This document shows, in pieces, positions 6,875-14,089 of a DNA stretch of 28,654 bases. Positions within the stretch are counted from its first letter, which is position 1. Each line of letters starts with the position of its first letter. Made by a program: the position numbers and the translations under genes. A model generated the notes under the pieces. The model was not told the origin of the DNA. It searched no databases and saw only the letters and a list, made by a program, of their open reading frames with translations. The stretch is from a virus: the IMG/VR virus record IMGVR_UViG_3300021368_000130, positions 1 to 28,654 of that record; one strand, given 5' to 3'.

Positions 6875-7889
6875 CAGATGCTCCGTACAAGAATTCTTTT
6901 TGTGCTTGGATGTCTAGTTGTTCGAGAACTTCGGGGGTGAAGTAAGTCTCTGGGTCTTTGAGGATTTGCTTTGCATATAGTTTCTTTCCATCAATCTCAT
7001 AACGTCCAGCAGAGTTTTTCCACAACCCTGCTCGCTCGCCCATCTCAAGTAGTCCATAGTGTCTTTCTAATCCTCTAGAATCAAAGTAAAGTCTGGTCTC
7101 CACCTTCGATCCTTCTCTTGTCAAACGAGACTTCTTAGCCTCGCATTTGATAATGTTTCCAATGAGTTCTGTTCCATCTTTCTCTTTTTTCTTTCCGAGA
7201 TAAATGATTGTAGAGGCGGAATATTTGAGACCACTCCCTCCTCCCATTTCTTTTGTAGGAACGTAAGCGCCGACGACATCATAGGTGTGATTGGTAACCA
7301 ACATAGGTATGTTAGCCTTACCAAGTTTGAGTGTCAAGATGCGAAACACAGATTTAATCAATTGTGCTTTCGTCATGTCACGGACGTTCTTGTCGTTCGT
7401 GGCATCCTCAACCTCTTTCTTGCTAGCAAGCATACCAAGAGAGTCTAGCACAAACATCAGGGGTTTGCGCTCTCCCTCCTTCTGTTCCATGAACTTATCA
7501 ACAATTCGTATTGATTGAGTTCTGAACTCCTCAATAGTATCCACTGGAAAGATAATCATGCGACTGGAATCAATCCCACGACTCTCGATCATCTGCTTAC
7601 TAATGGCAGACTCAGTTTCAAAATAGATGACGCCAGCGTCAGGATCAGAATCGAGGAAATGCTTAACGACAGAAAGACAAAAGAAAGTCTTTCCAGTGCC
7701 GCTCTCTCCTGCCACAGCCGTAATCTTATTGGAGGGAAAACCTCCAAAGATGCTGCCACTAACCAGGGCGTTAATAATATAACTCCCAGTATCAACAAAA
7801 GATTCAACGTCGCCAGCAGCGACCCCATCGCTAACGAATGAAGCGAATTCATTCTTGCTGTCCTTAATGACTGTATCTAGAAATCCCAT
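6864..7889 (-). CDS. uvsX: UvsX RecA-like recombinase
   Basis: A 341-residue RecA-family strand-exchange protein that forms filaments on single-stranded DNA and drives recombination-dependent replication and repair. Walker A is GESGTGKT at 61-68 and Walker B is LMFVLDS at 144-150. The segment [12 protein letters not shown] and the Gly-rich loop [12 protein letters not shown] correspond to the L1/L2 DNA-binding region. Phage UvsX is shorter than T4's (391), as usual in cyanophages. It sits three bases after the polymerase stop and overlaps gp41. Its loader UvsY is encoded near the other end of the window. Confidence 0.97.
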   Translation of the reverse strand: MGFLDTVIKDSKNEFASFVSDGVAAGDVESFVDTGSYIINALVSGSIFGGFPSNKITAVAGESGTGKTFFCLSVVKHFLDSDPDAGVIYFETESAISKQMIESRGIDSSRMIIFPVDTIEEFRTQSIRIVDKFMEQKEGERKPLMFVLDSLGMLASKKEVEDATNDKNVRDMTKAQLIKSVFRILTLKLGKANIPMLVTNHTYDVVGAYVPTKEMGGGSGLKYSASTIIYLGKKKEKDGTELIGNIIKCEAKKSRLTREGSKVETRLYFDSRGLERHYGLLEMGERAGLWKNSAGRYEIDGKKLYAKQILKDPETYFTPEVLEQLDIQAQKEFLYGASDDE

Positions 7890-7892
7890 AAT

Positions 7893-10382
7893 TTAGAAAA
7901 ATGATAGTAGTGAAACTTTCTTCTCGTAATCCCAACCGATGCATCCCAGCACGTTCTTAAGAGGTTCTAAGAATGACTTCTCAAATTGTAGTTGATAGTC
8001 AATGTACTTGTCAAGGTTTAGTTCCTTGGGGATGTCACTGAAGAAACTGATGCAGTTCTGCATCATTGGGTTGGGAGTCTTCAGATAGATGAATTTGATT
8101 TTCTCGCCTTCCTGAATGATGGGATACTTATTAGTTAGCTTGTTCTTGTGAACATAGTAATTGTAAAGTAAGGATCCTCTCACATGAATTGGTGTTCCCT
8201 TGCGGAAGATATCATGGGAACATTTGTACTTGTCTAGACCATTAACACCACGAGGAAATGCGATGTTTACATAGTCTTGCTTGCGAGTATCCTGCTTGAC
8301 AAACTCAATGAAGTCAATCAGGTCTTGATTCTCTTGCGTCAGAATAATCTTAAACGCCTGGAACAATTTGTCGCGATAGTATTGTGGTGTGGATGAGCGA
8401 GCAGTCTCAAGTCCCATGATTTTCATCTTAGGTTCCTTGTACTGGACCCCTTCGCTGTTCCACACGTTGAGAATATAACGCTTCTTAGCAGTCCAGATGC
8501 CACGATTAGCGATGTTCTCTCGCTTCATGACCATCTTCTGCTGGTATGCGTTCATGTAAAGGGCGAGCTCTTGGTAAGAACTTTCAATATACTTTTCAAG
8601 TTCCATCTGACACACCTTATCAAGGAACGCGACAATTCCTTCATCAGTCTTCTCTCGGTTGGCGTATATAGTTTCAACCAGAGGACCCAGGTTAAGGTAG
8701 ATAGAGTCAGTGTCAGAAGCAATAACGTAATCAACATTGTCAGTCTTTAGAATCTTGTTTAGTTTCTCATTCATCTTGTTCTCGATCCAGCGAATCGACA
8801 ACTGACCAGACAACGTGATTGCCTCAGCGATCTCTAGTCGGAAGTATCGGAAGTGTTCGTTACCGATAGCACCATAAGCAGAGTTGAGAGAGATCTTCTT
8901 TGCCATCTGGATATTGTTACAGCGGGCAATCTCTTTCTTCAACTCAATGGTGGGAGTCTCTTCATATTGTTGCTTTGCCTTGAGCATACGCTTCTTAAAG
9001 ATGACACGCTCATCATACATCTTCTGCATCATCATGGGCAGGAACCCCTGCTCATCGTTCTTGTAAAGAGTCCCGTTGGCAGCGAGACAATTAGACAAGT
9101 CAGATGTGTCTACCTTCTTCTCAAGCAACTTATCAACAGTTGCTGTAGGGTGTCGGTTTGGGAGCAGGGTCTCTGGTGAGAGGTTATACTGCATGATAAG
9201 GTGAGGGTATAGACTGTTAAGGTCAAAACTGACAACCCAGTCATAAAATCCTGGTTTAGGTTCCTTAACGTATGCACCAGCGTACTTCGCATCCTTTCTT
9301 GCTTCTTTCTTGGGGGGAATGGCAATCTTACGTTTGAGGAGCTCGACATATATGTAGTTGTCCCACATACGTACCTGCGAGAAGACATCCTCAAAGTTCA
9401 CCTTAGCATCATATGCCATGGTGAATGCTAGTTCAAGCAGTTTCATCTTGTCATCCAACTGGTCAACCAGGCGAACGTCAATGATGTTGTACTCTACGAA
9501 TTTCTGCCAGTCCTTGGTATAGAACTCTTTGAAGGTGTCATACTCGCTATGATCTACCTTGTTAGTTCCCAGTTCAACGTGGGCAATATGATCTAGTTTA
9601 TACGATGCTTGGTTGGTGTAAGTGAACTTACGATACAACTCAAGATAATCTAGTGTTGCCACACCAGAAATATCATAAGCAATCTGCTTACGACCTTTGA
9701 TATAGATCTCACGACACAGAGTTGACTTCCAAGGAGACAACAACTTTGCTTCACGCTCACCAATAACACGTTCGATACGCTTACTAATGTATGTCATATC
9801 GAACAACTGGACGTTCCATCCAGTGATCACATCAGGATAGTTACTCATCCAGTAATGAATGAATGCCTGCAACATGCCAACCTCAGTGCTGAAGTGCATG
9901 TAATCCACATCCTTGTGGGTGTTATCAAACTGATAACGTCCGAACACCTGGATGCGTCCTGTGTGACTATCCTTCAAGGAGATAAGAAGAATCTCCTGGT
10001 CGGCAGTCTCGATGTCAGGAAACCCGTTCTCTGCTGCTGTCTCAATGTCAAGTGTGAACACACGGATCTGACTAGAGTCAAACTCGATCTGATCTGCAGG
10101 ATATTCTTCTGCAATGTATTGATTCAGATAACGAGTTTGACCACAGATCTCAAAGTCAGGGATGTCTTTATGCTCATCCACAAACTTTCTTGCATCACGA
10201 ATCGTACCCTGCTTTACAGGGCGAACGTTCTTACCATCCAGAGTCTTCCAGCGAGAAGGTTGTTGTGTGGGGAGGTACAGCGTAGGGTTGAAAGGAACCT
10301 TGTCGCTAAATGCTACTCCGTTTTGATATCCACGGACGTGGATGTTATTACCTGCCTGCTGAACGCTGGTGTAAAACTTCAT
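7893..10382 (-). CDS. gp43: DNA polymerase (gp43, family B)
   Basis: An 829-residue family-B replicative polymerase with 3'-5' proofreading. Exonuclease motifs: Exo I FTLDIET at 109-115, Exo II TGWNVQLFD at 187-195, Exo III YNIIDVRLVD at 298-307. Polymerase motifs: region A SFDLNSLYPH at 385-394, region B KKISLNSAYGAIGN at 495-508, region C ASDTDSIYL at 555-563 with the two catalytic Asp residues. All are intact and the gene is continuous, with no intron or intein. The C-terminus ends in KKVSLLSFF, a plausible clamp-binding peptide. The ATG overlaps the preceding Sm-like gene's stop (ATGA). Length is typical for cyanophages (T4 gp43: 898). Confidence 0.98.
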   Translation of the reverse strand: MKFYTSVQQAGNNIHVRGYQNGVAFSDKVPFNPTLYLPTQQPSRWKTLDGKNVRPVKQGTIRDARKFVDEHKDIPDFEICGQTRYLNQYIAEEYPADQIEFDSSQIRVFTLDIETAAENGFPDIETADQEILLISLKDSHTGRIQVFGRYQFDNTHKDVDYMHFSTEVGMLQAFIHYWMSNYPDVITGWNVQLFDMTYISKRIERVIGEREAKLLSPWKSTLCREIYIKGRKQIAYDISGVATLDYLELYRKFTYTNQASYKLDHIAHVELGTNKVDHSEYDTFKEFYTKDWQKFVEYNIIDVRLVDQLDDKMKLLELAFTMAYDAKVNFEDVFSQVRMWDNYIYVELLKRKIAIPPKKEARKDAKYAGAYVKEPKPGFYDWVVSFDLNSLYPHLIMQYNLSPETLLPNRHPTATVDKLLEKKVDTSDLSNCLAANGTLYKNDEQGFLPMMMQKMYDERVIFKKRMLKAKQQYEETPTIELKKEIARCNNIQMAKKISLNSAYGAIGNEHFRYFRLEIAEAITLSGQLSIRWIENKMNEKLNKILKTDNVDYVIASDTDSIYLNLGPLVETIYANREKTDEGIVAFLDKVCQMELEKYIESSYQELALYMNAYQQKMVMKRENIANRGIWTAKKRYILNVWNSEGVQYKEPKMKIMGLETARSSTPQYYRDKLFQAFKIILTQENQDLIDFIEFVKQDTRKQDYVNIAFPRGVNGLDKYKCSHDIFRKGTPIHVRGSLLYNYYVHKNKLTNKYPIIQEGEKIKFIYLKTPNPMMQNCISFFSDIPKELNLDKYIDYQLQFEKSFLEPLKNVLGCIGWDYEKKVSLLSFF

Positions 10383-10633
10383 TTCAATCGGGTGTCTTTC
10401 AAGTCATAGTATTGTGCCGAGAACATAGGAGATGGTTCAGCAATAACAGTGATGTTTTCTGAACGCACTACCAACTCGGTATCTTCGCTGTAGGGAGGAA
10501 AGGGCAGTGCCCCATCCTCGCTAACTTCACAAGCGTATTTTAGCACACAATCGGGGTCACCCAACTCTGTATCAGGAATCTCTTCAACCTCTGCTACGAG
10601 CCAATGCCCATCAAACTTCAGCAGTTTCAGCAT
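10379..10633 (-). CDS. Small Sm-like fold protein, upstream of DNA polymerase
   Basis: An 84-residue protein, predominantly beta. It begins MLKLLKFDGHWLVAEVEEIP, a strand-turn-strand resembling the Sm1 half of LSm/Hfq-type barrels. It continues with a Pro-containing loop and ends with VVRSENITVIAEPSPMFSA then QYYD. The closing pattern of hydrophobic-x4-Ile-hydrophobic-x-hydrophobic-Glu-Pro...Tyr is shared with the neighbouring 170-residue protein and with the protein encoded at 24480-24869. It overlaps the upstream gene by 23 bases and gp43 by four, so it is co-translated with the polymerase. Similar genes precede gp43 in other cyanophages, as far as I recall. Function unknown; RNA binding is only a possibility. 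Confidence 0.75.
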   Translation of the reverse strand: MLKLLKFDGHWLVAEVEEIPDTELGDPDCVLKYACEVSEDGALPFPPYSEDTELVVRSENITVIAEPSPMFSAQYYDLKDTRLK

Positions 10634-11123
10634 CTTCTTGAGCGATAGGTTCAGCGATAGGATGCTTTGCAGTCTCTCCTGCTACTCCAGCAGTAGGAAC
10701 GTCAGTTCCAGTTACCTCAGCAATCTCTGCTAGTTGTGCTTCCATGTTTGGGTTGGTCTGACCCTCTTCCCACTTGGGCACTGCTTCTGATGCTGCCTCT
10801 TCCTGTGCCTTCTGCTGTGCTACGAGAGAAGCAATCTTCTGCTGGTATGCTTGGTTGAGACCTTGATCTGGTTCACCAATTGCCAGGATGCTATCGTAGG
10901 GCACACGGAATTGATAGTCAACAGAGTATGGGCACCACTTGCTAAACTTGACCTGGAGGTCCATCTCGGACGTGGGATCATCAGCACCCACCAGTTCAAG
11001 GATGTAAGGGTTTCTCATGACGAGACAAACGCCACGCTTGTCTTCTCCAGTTCCTTCAAATACTTCTTGTAGTTCACAGATGACACGCTCGCCATTCTTA
11101 AACACAACAATTTGATCAGCCAT
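10611..11123 (-). CDS. Sm-like protein with disordered Ala/Glu-rich tail
   Basis: A 170-residue protein, first gene of the polymerase transcript. Residues 1-85 form a beta-rich domain (MADQIVVFKNGERVICELQE, then LVMRNPYILELV, a WCPYS block, and VPYDSILAIGEPDQGLNQAY) with the layout of an Sm-like barrel. Residues 86-170 are helical to disordered, rich in Gln, Ala, Glu and Pro. The domain matches the pattern of its neighbour at 10379 and the protein at 24480. A clear GGAG site precedes the ATG, with a sigma70-type promoter 20-50 bases upstream. Function unknown; a post-transcriptional role is a speculation based on fold. Confidence 0.8.
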   Translation of the reverse strand: MADQIVVFKNGERVICELQEVFEGTGEDKRGVCLVMRNPYILELVGADDPTSEMDLQVKFSKWCPYSVDYQFRVPYDSILAIGEPDQGLNQAYQQKIASLVAQQKAQEEAASEAVPKWEEGQTNPNMEAQLAEIAEVTGTDVPTAGVAGETAKHPIAEPIAQEDAETAEV

Positions 11124-11143
11124 AGTTCTCCAATGTTTCTAGT

Positions 11144-11172
11144 AGTATAACACAAAATGCGAAGGGGGGCAA
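11144..11172 (-). promoter_or_regulatory. Sigma70-type promoter for the polymerase operon
   Basis: On the minus strand TTGCCC (11172-11167), a 17-base spacer and TATACT (11149-11144) give a good host-type promoter just upstream of the Sm-like/gp43/uvsX/gp41/mazG genes. The -35 hexamer is part of the downstream arm of the terminator hairpin at 11164-11180. Confidence 0.65.
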
Positions 11173-11180
11173 CGCCCCCC
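11164..11180 (-). terminator. Terminator hairpin after hsp20
   Basis: GGGGGGC-GTT-GCCCCCC on the minus strand gives a seven base-pair all-GC stem. The following T-rich run is interrupted (TTCGCATTTTG), so it may be an imperfect terminator. It lies 13 bases after the hsp20 stop codon. Confidence 0.65.
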
Positions 11181-11192
11181 TGTGCCAGATAT

Positions 11193-11600
11193 TTATTTGA
11201 CTTCGTATGTGGTTCGTTTCATGTGGTCTGGAATAATTTTCTCTAAACTAATGATCAACAGACCTTCATTAAATGCTACGTCCACAACTCTAACATCGTC
11301 AGCGAGTTGCCAAGATTCTGTAAATGATCTTCGTGACACTCCTTTGTGTAAGTATTCAACTTTAGGATCTGTGCCTGAAGTCTTGGTGGCAACTCGGAGA
11401 AGGTTTGATTCAGTAGATACTTCAATCTCCTCTCTTTTAAATCCTGCGAGAGCAATTTGAATTTCGTAATTACTGGAGTCATGTTTGATTAGGTTATACG
11501 GAGGATAGTTCTTGTTATGACTGGTTAGTGAATCCAGTCGATGAAACATATCACTCAGACCTACAGCGTGGGGTAGATAGATATCCCAAGTATTTGACAT
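11193..11600 (-). CDS. hsp20: Small heat-shock protein Hsp20 (alpha-crystallin family)
   Basis: A 135-residue alpha-crystallin-domain chaperone that holds unfolding proteins, widespread in cyanophages. The start at ATG 11600 is favoured by a GGAG site eight bases upstream; an in-frame upstream ATG would add 26 residues from the terminator region. After an N-terminal arm (MSNTWDIYLPHAVGLSDMFH), the alpha-crystallin domain shows YEIQIALAGFKREEIEVS and LLRVATK, then the strand with GVSRRSFTESWQLADDV and the closing VAFNEGLLIISLEK. The tail lacks a clear IxI/V motif. The gene is bounded by terminators on both sides and so forms its own unit, with TTAAATA motifs upstream as weak late-promoter candidates. 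Confidence 0.93.
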   Translation of the reverse strand: MSNTWDIYLPHAVGLSDMFHRLDSLTSHNKNYPPYNLIKHDSSNYEIQIALAGFKREEIEVSTESNLLRVATKTSGTDPKVEYLHKGVSRRSFTESWQLADDVRVVDVAFNEGLLIISLEKIIPDHMKRTTYEVK

Positions 11601-11662
11601 GTGCGTGGCTCCTTTATTTAAGCGAGACAATAGTTGATTTGGACCCCAAAGGCATCCAATAT

Positions 11663-11669
11663 TATTTAA
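11663..11669 (-). promoter_or_regulatory. Possible late promoter for hsp20 (TTAAATA)
   Basis: The minus strand reads GGTTAAATAATATTGG between the regA terminator and hsp20, about 60 bases upstream of the ATG. A second TTAAATA at 11615-11621 is too close to the start codon to leave room for the ribosome binding site. Both deviate from NATAAATA/CTAAATA. Confidence 0.35.
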
Positions 11670-11675
11670 CCAAAA

Positions 11676-11712
11676 CACAAAAAAAGTGATGTGGTATAAA
11701 CCGCATCACTTT
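11676..11712 (-). terminator. Rho-independent terminator after regA
   Basis: On the minus strand AAAGTGATG pairs with CATCACTTT (nine pairs), extended past one mismatch by GG/CC around a TTTATA loop, and followed by an uninterrupted T run and TGTTTT. It closes the gp45-gp44-gp62-regA transcript. Confidence 0.85.
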
Positions 11713-11726
11713 GTAGGGTGTTCCGA

Positions 11727-11754
11727 CTTTCGTAGAGACCGCACGAAAGGTCTC
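11727..11754 (-). other. Two mutually exclusive hairpins downstream of regA
   Basis: Between the regA stop and its terminator, ACGAAAG/CTTTCGT (743-749 with 727-733) and GAGACC/GGTCTC (735-740 with 749-754) can each form, but they share bases and cannot coexist. Either may protect the 3' end or modulate termination; there is no direct evidence for a switch. Confidence 0.4.
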
Positions 11755-11762
11755 GCTATTAT

Positions 11763-12182
11763 TTATGCCTCAGGTTTCTTTCTACCAATGTTGTATTTGG
11801 ATTCAAGGATCCATTCTCCCTTATCCTTATAGGAGAGAACTTTAATCTGGTTGAGGGGTGCAACGTCTTCGATCTGAGACTTATCAACAATAGAAATAAG
11901 ACCCCAATCAGAAAGAAGTTGAGCGATTCTGTTACGGCGTTGGACATCATTTAATGATAGATTAGTATTTTTTCCATCTAGAGCAAAGAGCTCTTTGAAG
12001 TGAACGATGTAATATTTACCTTGCTTATGGAGAATATGACATGACTGATACAGTTTTCTATCACGTCTAGAGGCAACACCAATACGGGTGAGAGTCTCAC
12101 GTACCTTTAGAAAATCGTCTGGTTCATTCAAAACCACTTCAACCATATCTGCGGGTTGCCATTGAATTTCAGTTTCAGTCAT
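11763..12182 (-). CDS. regA: RegA translational repressor
   Basis: A 139-residue sequence-specific RNA-binding protein that represses translation of early phage mRNAs, including its own and clamp-loader messages in T4, by covering their initiation regions. The match to T4 RegA is direct in several blocks: DDFLKVRETLTRIGVA, LYQSCHILHKQGKYYIVHFK and LLSDWGLISIV, with the C-terminal KYNIG. It has about 12 extra residues at the N-terminus and a short C-terminal extension relative to T4 (122). The ATG overlaps the gp62 stop (ATGA), keeping the T4 gene order 44-62-regA despite an insertion between 44 and 62. A strong terminator follows. Confidence 0.97.
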   Translation of the reverse strand: MTETEIQWQPADMVEVVLNEPDDFLKVRETLTRIGVASRRDRKLYQSCHILHKQGKYYIVHFKELFALDGKNTNLSLNDVQRRNRIAQLLSDWGLISIVDKSQIEDVAPLNQIKVLSYKDKGEWILESKYNIGRKKPEA

Positions 12183-12568
12183 CTCGTTCCGCCTGTATCT
12201 AGCAATTTTTTTATCTGTTCAAGGTCAGAATTAGTAAGAATTCTAAGAGCGGCAACTGCTTTACTATGGTTGTATCCATAATAACGTTTGACCAAATCAA
12301 GGTTCTCTAATTCGTCTTTACGCAACCAGGGAGAGAAACGTTTCCTTGGCTTCAAACTATTTATGAAAAAATCGTATTGCATCTTTTTGTCCAGATAATT
12401 ATGGACATTCATCTCGTTAGCATACAAAATGCTATCGGTAAAAGATGACAGACATTTGTTGATAATAAAAGGTGGATAACCTTTAACGGCATCCACATCT
12501 GCATCCATCAAATTCTTCTTAGATTGATTGATGCTGTATAAGTAGTCTCTCAGTTCGTACTTTGCCAC
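12179..12568 (-). CDS. gp62: Clamp loader small subunit (gp62)
   Basis: A 129-residue protein, shorter than T4 gp62 (187) but clearly the cyanophage form. The conserved core INSLKPRKRFSPWLRK and DLVKRYYGYNHSKAVAALRI aligns with T4's stretch around GKRYGKW and LAKRYQVNTNDA. In T4 one gp62 joins four gp44 subunits to load the gp45 clamp. The start is taken as GTG 12568, overlapping the upstream 67-residue gene by 19 bases; the ribosome binding site (AGGA, about 11 bases away) is modest. It is directly followed by regA. Confidence 0.88.
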   Translation of the reverse strand: MAKYELRDYLYSINQSKKNLMDADVDAVKGYPPFIINKCLSSFTDSILYANEMNVHNYLDKKMQYDFFINSLKPRKRFSPWLRKDELENLDLVKRYYGYNHSKAVAALRILTNSDLEQIKKLLDTGGTR

Positions 12569-12753
12569 TCTTTATTCTTCCTAAAGTATAATTTGTAATA
12601 CCTGCCTTTGATTTCTTCAATGGTTTCCATGTCTTCCTTGAAACCCATATACTTGAGGAGTTGATAAGACCCCTCAAGTTCACTTATCAAACGGAGTATG
12701 TTGACAGGCGATACTTCAAAACCTCCGAATCTATAGTCCTCATACTTTTGCAT
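12550..12753 (-). CDS. Small conserved-looking hypothetical protein (67 residues)
   Basis: Begins MQKYEDYRFGGFEVSPVNIL and continues as a mostly helical protein rich in Glu, Lys and aromatic residues (GSYQLLKYMGFKEDMETIEE, RYYKLYFRKNKEW). No signal peptide or membrane segment. Its ATG overlaps the stop of the 46-residue gene by one base (TAATG) and its stop lies within the first codons of gp62, so it is translated as part of that chain. I do not recognise the family. Confidence 0.65.
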   Translation of the reverse strand: MQKYEDYRFGGFEVSPVNILRLISELEGSYQLLKYMGFKEDMETIEEIKGRYYKLYFRKNKEWQSTN

Positions 12754-12893
12754 TAGAACTTCGCCGTCACTCCAACAATAGTAGCATTAGGATTACGTGC
12801 CAGGGCAACCTCTCTTGCCTCCTGGTAGTTACGAGCATAGACTTCCTCGGTGAAGACCTTGCCAGCAACGTAGAGTTTCACTTCACACTTCAT
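12753..12893 (-). CDS. Very small protein (46 residues), beta-helix-beta
   Basis: A short gene encoding MKCEVKLYVAGKVFTEEVYA, then RNYQEAREVALARNPNATIV and GVTAKF. This is a compact beta-hairpin, helix, strand protein with a good hydrophobic pattern and no low complexity. Position supports it: the ATG lies inside the last codons of the methylase gene and the TAA overlaps the next ATG by one base. I recall similar short proteins (VYAR.YQEA..VA..RNP) in other cyanophages, but cannot verify it. Function unknown. Confidence 0.75.
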   Translation of the reverse strand: MKCEVKLYVAGKVFTEEVYARNYQEAREVALARNPNATIVGVTAKF

Positions 12894-13746
12894 AGTTGGT
12901 TAGGACGAGTTCCTTGCGAGACGCTTGATCTGTATTATAACTCCCCACGCTCCTCATGGTGTAAGTGTGTGCAAATTCAGCAGCTGTCCACCCTTGGAAT
13001 CGATCTCGGATCAGTTGCGACGAATTGTAACTAATAAGTTGAGGACTGACAAAACGATCACACTTGATAGCAAAATGATCGTGGTTAAATCCTTTGTGCA
13101 TGTCACCTCTACGACCATATAGGTTGGATCCAATTTCGTAGGGGGGATCAAGGTAGATGAAGGTCTGCTTGTGATCGCTAAGAAGTTGTTCATAAGACAT
13201 ATTAGTAATTTTCCAGTTACCAATCAATGCTTGGTAATCAGTCAGTTTCTCAATACCATTTAGCGAGAAGTTGCTGTCACTTGCTTGCTTGGAGAAAGAT
13301 GATGACTCAGTGAGACCTGAAAAACTGCACTTATTGACAACGTAAAAAGACACAGCACGCCAAAGGTCTTCAGTGTATGGAGGGAAACGATCGGTTGTCG
13401 AACAATTTGCGAGGTAATCCTTTGCATCCAAAAAGAGCATCTTGGCACTGCTTGGATCTGGATGTCGCTGCTTGAGTTGGAGTAGAATGTTCTTAAGATC
13501 ATGTCCGTTATCCTGTAGAACTCGCCAGAAATTATATAGAGGTTCATACAGATCGTTGACCCAAATGTTGAGACGTGGGTAACGCTTAGTGACTTCCAAT
13601 GCTACAGAACCACCGCCCAGAAAGGGTTCATGGTAGTCAGTATATCCTGACAGATCAGGAATGTATTGGAAGAGTTTACTCAGGGCACGACTCTTCCCCC
13701 CTGGATAGCGAAGGGGAGTCTTCAGGGATTTCATAGTCTGGGGCAT
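12883..13746 (-). CDS. dam: Dam-type N6-adenine DNA methyltransferase (D12 class)
   Basis: A 287-residue alpha-class (D12/Dam) methyltransferase transferring methyl from SAM to adenine N6, usually in GATC. Motif X/I region: PLRYPGGKSRAL at 11-22 (SAM binding) and EPFLGGGSVAL at 40-50; motif IV DPPY at 200-203 is the catalytic tetrapeptide; the segment VSFYVVNKCSFSG precedes it. Length and motif order are those of complete enzymes such as T4 Dam (259) and E. coli Dam (278). It lies in a block separating gp44 from gp62, which are adjacent in T4, so it appears to be an accessory insertion. It may methylate phage DNA to avoid host restriction. An alternative start at residue 5 is possible. Confidence 0.93.
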   Translation of the reverse strand: MPQTMKSLKTPLRYPGGKSRALSKLFQYIPDLSGYTDYHEPFLGGGSVALEVTKRYPRLNIWVNDLYEPLYNFWRVLQDNGHDLKNILLQLKQRHPDPSSAKMLFLDAKDYLANCSTTDRFPPYTEDLWRAVSFYVVNKCSFSGLTESSSFSKQASDSNFSLNGIEKLTDYQALIGNWKITNMSYEQLLSDHKQTFIYLDPPYEIGSNLYGRRGDMHKGFNHDHFAIKCDRFVSPQLISYNSSQLIRDRFQGWTAAEFAHTYTMRSVGSYNTDQASRKELVLTNYEV

Positions 13747-13954
13747 TGTACTTCAAGTATTCATAAAAAATGTGCTTCATCTCACGCTCAGTCATTCCAC
13801 AATGGCGAGCAGCAGCAGGAAGATTCATTGTAGCACGAAACAATGCTTCGTTTGCTTCTTTAACGTTCTTAGGTGTCGTCTTCACCCTCGACTTGATCAA
13901 ACTCTTCGATTTGACTGGTGACGACGATGTGTTGTCCGTTAATTTTGTACTCAT
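13676..13954 (-). CDS. Small protein with helix-turn-helix-like segment
   Basis: A 92-residue protein from the ATG at 13954, which has AAGGAG three bases upstream. Residues 1-28 are Ser/Thr/Lys-rich and overlap another gene. From residue 30 a well-ordered helical region follows: KNVKEANEALFRATMNLPAA, then ARHCGMTEREMKHIFYEYLK. The AAARHCGMTEREMKHIF stretch has the spacing of a helix-turn-helix. Its last 70 bases overlap the methylase start. If the N-terminal overlap is spurious, the true start may be an internal GTG near 13885. Possibly a DNA-binding regulator; unproven. Confidence 0.65.
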   Translation of the reverse strand: MSTKLTDNTSSSPVKSKSLIKSRVKTTPKNVKEANEALFRATMNLPAAARHCGMTEREMKHIFYEYLKYNAPDYEIPEDSPSLSRGEESCPE

Positions 13955-14069
13955 GTTCTCCTTTGTCTTCATTGAATCCCAGATACATTAGATCGTCCTC
14001 CATAAACAAGTTCTCTCGCAGTGCTGCTTGTATTTTATGATGGATTAGGTCAGTTTTGGATACTTGCAT
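13869..14069 (-). CDS. Small hypothetical protein after gp44 (66 residues)
   Basis: Starts at an ATG 20 bases after the gp44 stop. A helical first half (MQVSKTDLIHHKIQAALREN) is followed by a beta-rich part (YLGFNEDKGEHEYKINGQHI, VVTSQIEEF) and an acidic tail. The alternating hydrophobic pattern looks like a real small protein. It overlaps the next gene by 86 bases in another frame, which is long for this window. The ribosome binding site is weak. Function unknown. Confidence 0.6.
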   Translation of the reverse strand: MQVSKTDLIHHKIQAALRENLFMEDDLMYLGFNEDKGEHEYKINGQHIVVTSQIEEFDQVEGEDDT

Positions 14070-14089
14070 AGTATTTCTTAAGAAAATCT

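Noticed and set aside
7893-10382. Intein or intron in the DNA polymerase gene
   Set aside because: All exonuclease and polymerase motifs are in one uninterrupted frame with normal spacing.
9855-10409. Open plus-strand frame of 184 codons opposite the 5' part of gp43
   Set aside because: Mirror of the polymerase coding sequence; product is Cys/Leu-rich with no motif.
11600-11678. Upstream ATG extending Hsp20 by 26 residues
   Set aside because: The extension covers the terminator's distal flank and promoter candidates, and lacks a ribosome binding site; the internal ATG has GGAG.
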